Assembly: GCA_029204225.1 (NCBI GenBank)
Contig: CM055095.1
Coordinates: 41,939,723-42,003,722 of the forward strand
Direction of reading: 5' to 3'
Source: Diphasiastrum complanatum
Lineage: Eukaryota; Streptophyta; Lycopodiopsida; Lycopodiales; Lycopodiaceae
DNA length: 64,000 nucleotides
The stretch's first letter is position 1. Each line of letters opens with the position of its first letter. The notes below the pieces were generated by a model that saw only the letters and a list, made by a program, of their open reading frames with translations, was not told the DNA's origin and made no database searches. Made by a program: the position numbers and the translations under genes. Below are positions 1 through 8,885 of the stretch, piece after piece.

Positions 1-85
1 TTATGCAAGAAAGATATACTATGTGAAACATAATCTCTTTAACGACTCATTCCTAGCATAAAACCATTCTTTGCCTAGGATTAAA

Positions 86-338
86 GTAGCATGCATACTG
101 CCAAGTGTCGGCCACGTGGCTCTGTCGTGGCCGACTGCACGTCAGGACCCAACGCGGGGCCCTATCCTGCGACAGGGTCCCTAAGCTGTGTTAGGCCCGC
201 CATGGCTATGGACCGTGCCAAGGCACACTACTCACACTGTCTTGCCTGTTGGTCGTGTACGCTGCTGGACACGACCCTAACTGTGGTATCTGACCTCCTG
301 TGTTCTCTAGGGTTCGGCACTGGTTAGTACTCGTAACA
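86..338 (-). repeat. 3' LTR of the chromovirus, truncated
   Basis: About 250 bases match the right-hand LTR (5580-5829), including the shared stretch near AGCATGCATACTGCC and the end CGTAACA. The remaining ~107 bases of the right LTR have no clear match in positions 1-85, so this copy is cut or recombined there. On the minus strand it starts TGTTACGAG directly after the polypurine tract. Confidence 0.85.
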
Positions 339-354
339 CTCCCTCCCCCTTAAG
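339..354 (-). other. Polypurine tract of the chromovirus
   Basis: On the minus strand this reads AAGGGGGAGGGAG and abuts the LTR start TGTTACG. It is the expected plus-strand primer of an LTR element. The pol stop codon TAA overlaps its first bases, so coding sequence runs almost to the LTR. Confidence 0.8.
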
Positions 355-475
355 AACCGTCTTGGTCCTCTAAGACAAAGTCTGGAAAAATCTTGCGAAA
401 GACGCTGCCTCTTTCCCAAGTGGCAGTCTCAATAGGCTGACATTCCACTTGACTAGATATTCCCGGTATAGAGTA
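349..475 (-). pseudogene. Chromodomain at the integrase C-terminus (frameshifted)
   Basis: Minus-strand translation gives YREYLVKWN in one frame and, after a frameshift, IETATWERGSVF and then FPDFVLEDQDGS with a stop. The pattern YLVKW, then a short gap, then ATWE is the core of chromodomains. In chromoviruses this domain follows the integrase and is thought to steer insertion toward particular chromatin marks. The domain ends at the polypurine tract. The frameshift means this copy could not make it intact. I am fairly sure of the family, since both halves of the motif are visible. Confidence 0.75.
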
Positions 476-959
476 TGACGAGTTTGCGTCTCTCTACTAT
501 GAAGAATCTCCTCTGGCTCATGTGGAGGTTGCTGAGAATCCAATGGGAGAAACTACGAACATTGTCCCCTACCAGATTTTTTTGATCTGGCCTAATACCT
601 AGGAGACACAACTTAGCACACACTCCTGATTTGAGGGTTTTAGATTTCAACTGGGACTCTCAAGTAGACTTCTCACCACAGCTGAGAGAACTGCACATCC
701 CGTCTGCGTGAATCTGCATAATGCCTGGCTCGTATCCAAGGACTGCCTAATGCTACCTTAGCATGTTCTATCATCTGGTTTAGGTCCTCTGAAAAGTTTC
801 TAGCTGCTTCAACTTTTTTCTTGTTTAAACCCTACAGCTGTGGTGAGCGTGGCTGAAAAACCGTACATCAACATAAATGGGCTGTATCCCGTAGCTAAAT
901 GTTTGGTACTGTTATAAGCAAACTCTAATATCGAGAGATACTCCTCCCAACTAGTTTGC

Positions 960-1640
960 TTCTTGTTGACGTAGTATGCGCGAAGCATATCCTCAACACC
1001 TGATTTACCCTCTCTGTTTGACCGTCCGTCTGTGGATGTCGGTGGTACTCATATTAAGTTTAGTATGGAGATGATGGAATACTGCCCTCCAAAAATTTCC
1101 ATTAAACTTATTGTCCCGGTCGCTGGACTATGCCAGAAGGTAGACCGTACAATTTAAATAGCCCGTCTACAAACAGACCTTGCTAACTCTGGAGCTCTAA
1201 CGGTTGTTTTTGGTCGGAATAAAATGAGCCATTTTGGTCAGACGGTCAACTGTAGTCTGTGACCCATATAGCGTCATTAGCCTTTTTGGGTTTTGGGCAG
1301 GCCTACTATAAAATTCCATGGAGATTACTCTCCCATTCACCATCTAGTATATCTAAGGGCTGTAACAACCCTCCTCGCTTTAAACGCTCTGCTTTATTTA
1401 CTTGACATTTCTAGCAGCTGGTTACATATTGCTGGACATCCTTTTTCTACTGGGCCAAAAAAATTGCCTACAAAGAAGCTCATAGGTCTTCTGTATGCTT
1501 GGGTGCCCCGCACTAGGATTGTCATGACACTCATATAGGACCTGCTGCCTATAATCCTCTGAATGGGGGACACATACTCTATCTCTATAGAGCAAGTACT
1601 CATCCTGAATGGGAATACTGTTTCCATTTGAATCCTTGAG
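960..1640 (-). pseudogene. Gypsy integrase, decayed
   Basis: Minus-strand frames read YLLYRDRVCVP, then ECHDNPSAGHPSIQKTYELL, the usual N-terminal zinc-binding region of gypsy integrases, and further on TVDRLTKMAHFIPTK from the catalytic core. The second half of the zinc site is lost: the usual cysteine pair is scrambled. Several stops and at least two frameshifts occur. The acidic stretch upstream (about 1640-1870, with repeated D and E) is the linker from RNase H. It sits between RNase H and the chromodomain, as expected. Catalytic acidic residues cannot all be located. Confidence 0.75.
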
Positions 1641-1914
1641 TCAATTGACCCTCAACCACTGAGGTTTGCTTGGGTAATACAGGCTCAGAGTCCTCAACAT
1701 CATCTGACATATACTTGGACTCATCATCATCCTCAACATAGCTGCCGTATTCTTGGATGAACTGGCACCAGCCCCGGGAACTGGCTTTGGAGTCTGTAAC
1801 TGTACTGATCTGGACTGAGTTCCAGATAGTAGAGAAGAATGCATCATGCTGGCACTTCTCTCTCAAGGACTCGAGTAACTCACTAAGAATCTGAGTAAAA
1901 CTCAGCTCGTTATC

Positions 1915-3010
1915 ATAGGCATTCTACTAAGTGCATCTGCTACTGTGTTGAATTTGATAGACATATCAAACTCTTGCATTAACTCAGCCCAATGAACTCT
2001 TCCAACCTCTGAGCTCAGGCTGATTGCAAAGGTATCTAAGACTTTCATGGTCTGTCAGGACTTCAAAGTTGGCACCATACAAATAATGTCTCCAAGTCTT
2101 AAGGGCATGAACTATGGAGAAGAGTTCCTTTTCATAGGCACTGTACCTAGTCTGAGCTTGCTCGAGTTTTTTATTCTTGACCGCAACTGGTCGTCCACCC
2201 TGAGTTAGTACAGCACCAACTGCAAAGCATCTGTTTCGACCACAAATGGCTGATTGGGGTCGACGACTTTTAAAACTGGTTGTAGCTCAGGTTGTTTTGA
2301 GAGCATCAAAGCTCTCCTGCTGTGCGGACTCCCAAATGAACTCCTTTCCCTTCCCCTTAAGAAGATTTGTCATGGGAACTGCTATCTGAGCATATTCCTT
2401 GACAAATCGTCTGTAATATCCCGCCAAACCAAGAAAGATCTGAAGCTCTAAAATATTCTGAGGTCTCAGCCAACTGAGTATGGCTTTAACCTTACTGGGG
2501 TCCATCTTAATCCCATCTGCCGAGATAATGTGACCCAAATAAGCTACTTCCTCAAAGAAGAATTCACACTTGGATTCTTTAGCATAAAGCTTATGCTTTC
2601 TAAGCAGTCGAAACACCTTTCTGAGATGTTTAAGATGCTCCTTCCTCGTTTTGCTGTAGACGAGGATGTCATCTAAAAATACGACTACAAATTTACCCAA
2701 GTATGGTCTGAGGACACTGTCATCAAGGTCATAAGGTAGCTGGAGCATTTGTGAGCCCAGAAGGCATCACCTTGAACTCATAATGACCATGACGAGTTCT
2801 TAAAGCTGTTTCCGGGACATCTTCAGACTTTATACGGACCTGATGATATCCCAATCTTAGGTCTATTTTACTGAAAAACTTAGCCCCGTCGAGTTGATCA
2901 AACAACTCGTCTGCCCGAAACATAGAATACTTATTCTTAATTGTGACTTTATTGAGGGCTCTGTAATCTACGCAAAGACGCATAGACCCCTCTTTCTTTT
3001 TCACCAAAAG
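1915..3010 (-). pseudogene. Gypsy reverse transcriptase and RNase H (one frameshift in RT)
   Basis: The RT is in two overlapping minus-strand frames. The first (2729-3007) has [27 protein letters not shown] and [15 protein letters not shown]. The second (2287-2748) has the catalytic [11 protein letters not shown], then [14 protein letters not shown] and [17 protein letters not shown]. One frameshift near 2740 joins them. RNase H follows with YSAYEKELFSIVHALKTWRH and FEVLTDH, ending near VADALSR. The active-site tetrad is FLDD rather than the common YLDD, a change seen in some gypsy elements. Spacing and order are normal. Apart from the frameshift this is the best-preserved part of the element. 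Confidence 0.9.
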
Positions 3011-3374
3011 GATTGTTGAGGACCATGGTGAACTACTGGTTTGAATTTGGCCTTTCCCAAGATAATCTGTTAACTGCCTAGTTATTTCTTCATCCTCTGT
3101 TCGACTGACCCGATACGGAGGTTTAGAAACAGGTGCTGTACCTGGGTACTAGGTTTATTACATGATCTACCTCTCTGCTAGGTGGAAAACCATGTGGGCA
3201 AATCTTCAGGAAAAACATCTTTAAATTTAGACAATAAAGTTTCTAATTTACTGATTTTTCTGCTGTAAAGAACTGGAAATAGAAACTTCAGGAATAAACT
3301 GAAAGTCACATAAGAATACCTAATGGTCGTCGTCTCCGATTAGCTGACAGAGCTCTGAACTGCAGACCATAGGG

Positions 3375-3782
3375 CTATTGGGAACACCATGCTCCCCATG
3401 CCAACTGGATCTCTCGGCCTTTATACTGAAAGCTGAGGGTGTTCTCCTGATAATTTCTGTGGAGGGAAGGTCCTAAGCTGTAGAGCCAGTCTCTCCCGAG
3501 AACAATGTCTGTGCGATCCAGGTGCATTATCTGAAAGCTTATTTCATCTTGGTACCCCTGAACACCAAGATTTAGATTACTTACCATAGTTTCCCAAATT
3601 TTCTTATCTTCACCCTTAGCTAATGAAACTGTGTACCTATGCTGACTAGGTACTTCTGGAAGTCTGAGTTTTTTAACTAGGGTGTAGTTGATGAAATTAT
3701 GGGTCGCCCCATCATCAACCATAACTCTGACTGACTGGTCACCAACTTTCCCATGCATATGTACTAGGTCATTGCGGCCCAA
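3375..3782 (-). pseudogene. Gypsy aspartic protease domain
   Basis: A 135-codon open stretch with the retropepsin pattern: VMVDDGATHNFI near residue 22 and IVLGRDWL near residue 94. Retropepsins cut the gag-pol polyprotein and use the Asp of D-S/T-G. Here the middle residue is Asp (DDGA), so the catalytic triad is altered, which may weaken or abolish activity. It lies between gag and RT on the same strand. The internal methionine is unlikely to be a real start, since this region is normally part of a polyprotein. Confidence 0.8.
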
Positions 3783-3944
3783 AGCTGAAGGGTCTCGCTA
3801 GCATTGCAGAGGTCAGCTGGCAACAGTGTTCATGGTTTCATGATAGACTTTGATCTCGGAAGCTGCCGAGTCACTAGGGAAACTTACAGGCTGAACAAGA
3901 TGAACTTGTTTTTTGTCTTTCTTATCTTTTTTAGTGAAAGGCCC

Positions 3945-4936
3945 CTTGGGACACTGTCTGACTGTGTGTCCCTTGCCCATGCACACAAAGCAGAAACGTT
4001 CTTGTTTGGCTTTCTCAAAATCTTCTGGTTTTAAGGGCTGTATGAGCGATGGGCATTTTTGAGGAGCTTCACCTTTTACTTTATCTTCTTTCTTTCTTTT
4101 TAAAAATTTCCTTTTAAATTGAAATTCTTTCTAAGGAGGCTGCTCAGAAAGAGGCTGATGTCTCGCCCTCTTCCTACCCACTAAAATCATCATAGATTTG
4201 AGCATATCTGAGAGCTTGCTCTGGGGTAGTGGGCGAGTTTCTCTGAACCTCTACTTTATACTCACCTTTGAGGCCACGAACAAATCCCCTGACTTTCTAA
4301 AAGTCATCCATATTTTTTATTTTTAAGATTGTTTCTCGATACTGCGAGATATATTGGACTAGGGATTTATCCATTACCGTTTTCTCCCAGGCTTCCCAGG
4401 CTCTATCAAGTTCATTTTCAGGTAGATATTCTCTTAGGAAGGCTTCTTCAAAGGCCTTCCATGACCGGGGAGTCTGCCCAGTCTCTTGGAGATTTAACCA
4501 CCACTTATAAGCCATGGGCCCTAGGGAAAGACTGGCCTCAATAGCTTGCAAATGGTCAGGGGTCTGTTTAAGAGCATGAATGTTCTTCCATTTGCTGAGG
4601 AAGGTTTGTAGAATGTTTGCGTTTCTATCCTTCTCTTCCCCAATAAAAGTAGGAGTCTTTAAGTCTTTAAAGACACTGGGGTGAGACCGCATAGGCTCAC
4701 CCGACACTGATGGAAGTGGAGAAGGGGACAACTGAGAAGTGGAGGGAAGACTTCCTTTCGAGGAACTCAAAATCAAGCCCTTGGTAACCAATTCGTCAAG
4801 TTCTTCGGCGAATTGTTCCTGTTCTTCAACTTCCATGGGTTCTTTCCCCTTGCTGAACCTCAGGGATTCCGTTTCTAATTCATCAATTTGAAATTTCTGA
4901 TTTTTGACAAGGACGTCCCTCGCTGTCAGACTTGCA
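3945..4936 (-). pseudogene. Gypsy gag with CCHC zinc knuckle
   Basis: Gag forms the particle and binds RNA. The open frame from about 4936 begins after a TGA and includes a Glu-rich stretch and the gag core (TFIGEEKDRNA, LSLGPMAYKWWLNLQ, WKAFEEAFLREYLP). The ORF breaks near 4297. The knuckle lies further on at about 3950-3996, reading CFVCMGKGHTVRQC, a C-X2-C-X4-H-X4-C pattern. Stops between core and knuckle show decay. The start at MEVEEQEQ is only one option, because coding sequence extends some 33 codons upstream. Confidence 0.8.
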
Positions 4937-4939
4937 ACT

Positions 4940-5458
4940 CAAGTACTCCAGAAAATTCAAAGTTGGAATCAAAAGCAGATCTGAAATTCCAGAAATTGAA
5001 AAGGCTATTCCTCGCTGATCTGGCTTCAATCTGACCGCTGTTTCTGATCTGAGAAGAACAGATTTGAAGGCTTGAATCTGTAAGAAAAACTCTGATCTAA
5101 TTTTTATAGACCCTTGCTGATCTGTCTGGAGTATGAAGGCTAATCCACCTCAAAATCTTCTCAGAAAACAGCTCTAGGGTTTCCAAAACTTGGCTACCAA
5201 TCCAGCGCTGAACCTGCACACTGATTTAACCCTGAAATCCGCTCAGATAGCCACTAATTACACTGGAAATACAGCGATGGATCTGTACCTGAAATCTGAC
5301 TCAGGTTCTACTCGGAAAGAATTCCTCTGCAAAAGCAGCAATGGATGGCTGTCACTACAGCGCCGGCTCTGCTCTACCAATTCCTAAAAGTTGGAAGATG
5401 TTCTATCCACTCTGATAGATTTCTCTCTTGCTGAAACTAAACTCCCAAAGATGGAGAT
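4940..5458 (-). other. 5' leader of the chromovirus, no gene seen
   Basis: About 520 bases between the primer site and the open gag frame. It has many short CTGATCT- and CTGAAATC-like words on the plus strand but no convincing coding frame. It is the expected place for the untranslated leader and packaging signal. Confidence 0.55.
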
Positions 5459-5471
5459 GGCTCTGATACCA
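5459..5471 (-). other. Primer-binding site, tRNA-Met type
   Basis: On the minus strand this reads TGGTATCAGAGCC, the usual complement of the 3' end of initiator tRNA-Met in plant LTR elements. It is one base from the LTR edge and so fixes the 5' LTR boundary. Confidence 0.9.
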
Positions 5472-5472
5472 A

Positions 5473-5829
5473 TGTTAGAGATCTAAACACCACAGTTGGG
5501 CAAACACTAACTGATCCACCCAGCCTTGCCTACTCCCTGATATGGAGTAAGCCCCTCCTAGCCCAGTGTGAGGACTGGTAGCATGCATACTGCCAAGTGT
5601 CGGCCACGTGGCTCTGCGTGGCCGACTGCACGTCGGGACCCAACGTTGGGCCCTATCCTGCTGATAGGGTCCCTAAGCTGTGTTAGGCCCCCCATGGCTA
5701 TGGACCGTGCCGGGGTACACTACTCACACTGTCTTGCCCTGTTGGTCGTGTACGCTGGACATGACCCTGACTATGGTATCTAAACTCATGTGTTCTCTAG
5801 GGTTCGGCACTGGTTACGTGCTCGTAACA
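5473..5829 (-). repeat. 5' LTR of the chromovirus (357 bp)
   Basis: Bounded on the plus strand by TGTTAGAG at the left and CGTAACA at the right, giving a short terminal inverted repeat TGTTA/TAACA. Its left edge abuts the primer site. About 250 bp match the left LTR with scattered substitutions and small indels. The right edge abuts gag sequence of a different gypsy element. Confidence 0.9.
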
Positions 5830-6501
5830 CAGTGTGTGCGTATCGTCGAAAATTCGAGCGAAACGCATGGCATCCTCAAGGGATTGTGGCTAATTCCGGC
5901 GAACCTCCAACTGATATTCTTTGGGCAAGCCCAAAATGAAATGCAGCTTAAGGAGCACTCCGTCTATGCGGTTAACAAACCACAAAGCTGCCTCTTGGAA
6001 GTCTTGCGAATAGACATCCAAGGGTTTCGTCCCCATTTGCAACGTGGCAAATCAACGATAATATTCAAAATCATCGAGGACTGGCATAAAGGCGGCCTTA
6101 AAGGCTACCTGGAAATCATCCCAAGTAGATGGGACTATAGCACGTTCCTTAAGATCCTGCCACCATGAATACACTTTTCCGTGTAAAAACATAATGGCAG
6201 TCGCAATCCTAGAGCTGTCTGACAGATCGTACATGGAAAAATGAGAAGTCCATCGGTCAAGCCAAGCCAAGACCACGTCCTGGTGTCTGTCCTTTTTCTC
6301 CCCCGTGAAAAACTCTGGGGTAAACATCGGGTTTTGTGCCTACCGAGATTGGGACATAGCCCTCAACTCGGTCTCCACCCGTTCATGCTTGGAGCGCATG
6401 TCAACAATCTGTTGTTGCAGCAGATTTATTGCGTGCGCCATTTCCTCCATATTAGTCCTCGCGGGACTTGGAGCTCGAGTTTCTTCCATAGGAGTGTCCA
6501 T
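5830..6501 (-). pseudogene. Gag of a second gypsy element, interrupted by the chromovirus
   Basis: Minus-strand reading starts MDTPMEETRAPSP at 6501, continues through a coiled-coil-like stretch (MAHAINLLQQQIVDMRSKHE), a stop, then MFTPEFFTGEKKDRHQDVVL and GKVYSWWQDLKERAIVPSTW, the gag core. After one more stop the frame goes on to about 5830, where the chromovirus LTR begins. The ATG at 6499-6501 is the most likely start. The core resembles that of the chromovirus but differs at most positions, so this is another family. Two stops make it a pseudogene. Confidence 0.75.
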
Positions 6502-6639
6502 GGTAAAAGCAGTATAAGCAAGAAGCTAGAGGTAAAACGGAGAACAACAATATCAAAACCGTTATAAACTGACAACTACAGAAGAAGGGCTCAAGAGTTT
6601 TTATGGGTCATGCGTCTTTATCCTATTCTTTGTTGATTT

Positions 6640-7110
6640 AGCACGACCTATCTATAAGTTAACTATTGTTCCAATTTGGACTATCGAAGCTTTGGAGTCA
6701 TTTGAAAAATTGAAGAATGGCTTGATATCCGCACCGATTTTACAAGCACCAAATTGGACTATCGAATTTCATGTGCATACTGACGCTTCCAAATATGCTA
6801 TTGGATGAGTCTTAACGCAGCCTAGGGAATACAAAAAAAGATTTTCCAACATGGGACATCAGCTGAATGATGTTGAAGCAAACTACTACAACGGTTCTAT
6901 CAAAAAATATCGTCATTATTTGATGGCGACACATTTTGCATTTTACACAGATCATCAAGCCTTCCTATATTTGGTGAACAAGACATGCAATACTGGTCAT
7001 ATTGCAAGGTGGTTACTACTATTATCAAAATTTGATTTTCGTGTGCATTCCAAACAGCTTATAAGGTTAGCACGAATCAGTACCCTTCTGAAGGTGTTGA
7101 GCAATTCAGC
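6640..7110 (+). pseudogene. Gypsy RNase H fragment, plus strand
   Basis: Plus-strand reading gives NWTIEFHVHTDASKYAIG, a stop, VLTQPREYKKRF, then KYRHYLMATHFAFYTDHQAF and CNTGHIARWLLLLSKFDF. These are the RNase H landmarks of plant gypsy elements: HTDAS holds the first catalytic Asp and TDHQA a later one. Only the end of RT and RNase H remain, and no LTR is attached. It has the opposite strand to the gag at its left, so it is a separate remnant. Confidence 0.8.
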
Positions 7111-7129
7111 AGGAGCTTAATACCAAGCC

Positions 7130-7958
7130 TATCTTTCATAATTTCTACAGACCAAGTTTTCTAGAGCAAGAAGAGTTAATAGGCAATTGAAAGAGCTTTT
7201 ATATAAGAAATTTATAGACCCAATAAAAAACCTTATGGAGCACTTGTGCTTGATGCTAAACTTTGATTTAGTGTTTGATTGCATAAGAGAATCAAACCAT
7301 GTTTACACTTTACGATCGGCAGCCCGACTGGAGTTCTACTTAAACTAACCACTTCGCTGAAAAAAAATTTCCAGCATACAAATAAAAAAATTTCCAGCAG
7401 AATCATGGTTTTTCCTGATAAATAAAAAAAAGAAAAATTTGTGTTCCGGGTTCTGGCATGCGTGTTCCAGAACGTTTTTGCAGCAGAATGCAATCCACTA
7501 AAACTATGATTTTAAATCAAGCAGTTATTGATTGATAAAAGAAAAACAAGTGAAGTTTCGAGGAAAAAAAAAATCAATAAAAAAGAACTGAATCACGATT
7601 CATTGGACTATGTTGAAACTAAAGCTACTACAACAAGGACTTTAGATTTCTAAGTTGGGGTGGTGATATCTTGTTAAAATTATGTCAGATGCACGCATTC
7701 GAGTCTACTCAATTTGTATTTGAATTAGTTCTACATTTTACTCAATGTTCAAATCATTTCAGTGCCAAAGGATTAAAAATCTCCTAAAAGAGATCAAAAT
7801 TTAGAAAACAGTTCCATAAAGACCCAAAGTTTCGAAGAAAAAAAAAACAGCAATGTAACTTCTCGTCTCGAATCAATTCAAATAGGTATGAATGGGAATT
7901 GTTGGAAAGATGGTGATAAAACATGCATGCACATTGGTGGTTAGTAGGTTAGTAGTAC
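7130..7958. other. AT-rich stretch next to the racemase exon, no gene seen
   Basis: A- and T-rich sequence with several A runs (for example near 7568 and 7840). No coding frame matches the missing second half of the racemase. Since the exon at its right ends in a splice donor reading leftwards, this stretch is probably the start of an intron, which may also contain the retroelements to the left. Confidence 0.4.
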
Positions 7959-8885
7959 CTGGTTGTGGAATATTTGTTGATAGAATCCAGCTGCAAGAAT
8001 TGGTTGTGTAGAAAGTATGCCAATTTTGGGCCTCCTGCTCCCTGCCTCCAAGGGGCTCAGATCAGCTGCCTTCAGCTCCTTAGCTACACTATCTGCCATG
8101 TTCAGAATTGGAACACAACCCTCCGATGACACCTGCTTATACCAAATGTATGAGAGGTGGCATGGGATGACAATGCATTTAGCCCCTGCTTCCTCCAAAA
8201 ACCTTCTCCCATCAAGCAAAGCAGCCAGACACGAGCCCTCTTTGCTTTCCACCTCTGTTTTACCGACATGTGTCACTGAGTGACTGGTGGGGTGTCCCTT
8301 CCATCGCGCCTCATTGGTGGGCCGGTTCAATGGCTCCCTCCATTCGGCCTCTGATTCGATGCCACGTGTAGCTGGGTAATTGGATGGATTGCTGCACATA
8401 AGCAGAGGGATGTGGTCGTTTTCGGGGGTGGCTGCAACCAGTCTGCGCAGAAACTCCACGGTGGCAGCCGTGCTGCTGCCTCCAAGGATCCCCACTGTGT
8501 GACCATGTCTGAAGGAGGCACCGGGGATGCGCTCCGGTGGCAGCGTCGCCTCAACGCCGCCGTTTGTGGTGGCGACATCGGCAGCCTTCCACCTACGTGA
8601 TCTGCAACCAGATGGAAGCGAGGGTCGGATGGGCTTCGCAGGCAGCAGGCGGATGGTGGCAGAAATGCAGACCTTATTGCGCTTCCAATCTACTGCGGTT
8701 AATTGTCTCCCCGCGATGGTGCAGTTGCTAAGAGGCGGAAAGGGATGCTGCGGCGTGCGGCGGAGGGGGAGATGGGCAGCAGCAGTGGGCTTCACCTTCG
8801 CCTCCACCAGCATCTGTCGCATCGTCAGCCGCTGAGCTGCTGCAAAAGCAGCACCAATCACTGGGATGTTATTACAGCCATGCAT
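7959..8885 (-). CDS. Aspartate/glutamate racemase-like protein, first exon
   Basis: Cofactor-independent racemases of this family interconvert L- and D-forms of aspartate or glutamate with two cysteines. The 309-codon exon has HTVGILGGSSTAATVEFL (from about residue 128) and CIVIPCHLSYIW (about 237-248), whose Cys242 fits one catalytic cysteine. It ends GILSTQPILAAGFYQQIF. The N-terminal ~125 residues are rich in Arg, Pro, Ala and Thr, which suggests an organelle transit peptide. An in-frame TAA lies 15 bases before the ATG, supporting this start; internal Met22 or Met25 are alternatives. The exon stops at CAG|GTACTA, a good splice donor at 7958/7959. The half carrying the second cysteine is not in the window, unless lost. 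GC content is well above the surroundings. Confidence 0.75.

Larger units (their letters stand above)
86..5829 (-). mobile_element. Ty3/gypsy chromovirus, nearly complete but decayed
   Basis: A minus-strand LTR retrotransposon. Read from right to left it has a 5' LTR, a tRNA-Met primer site, gag with a zinc knuckle, protease, RT, RNase H, integrase, a chromodomain, a polypurine tract and a 3' LTR. This order and the chromodomain at the end of the integrase define a chromovirus. All parts share strand and order, so this is one insertion. Stops and frameshifts in RT, integrase and chromodomain show it is inactive. It lies inside another gypsy element's gag, which continues at 5830. The left LTR resembles the right one only from about position 86, so the far end is replaced or truncated and no target duplication can be read. 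Confidence 0.9.
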
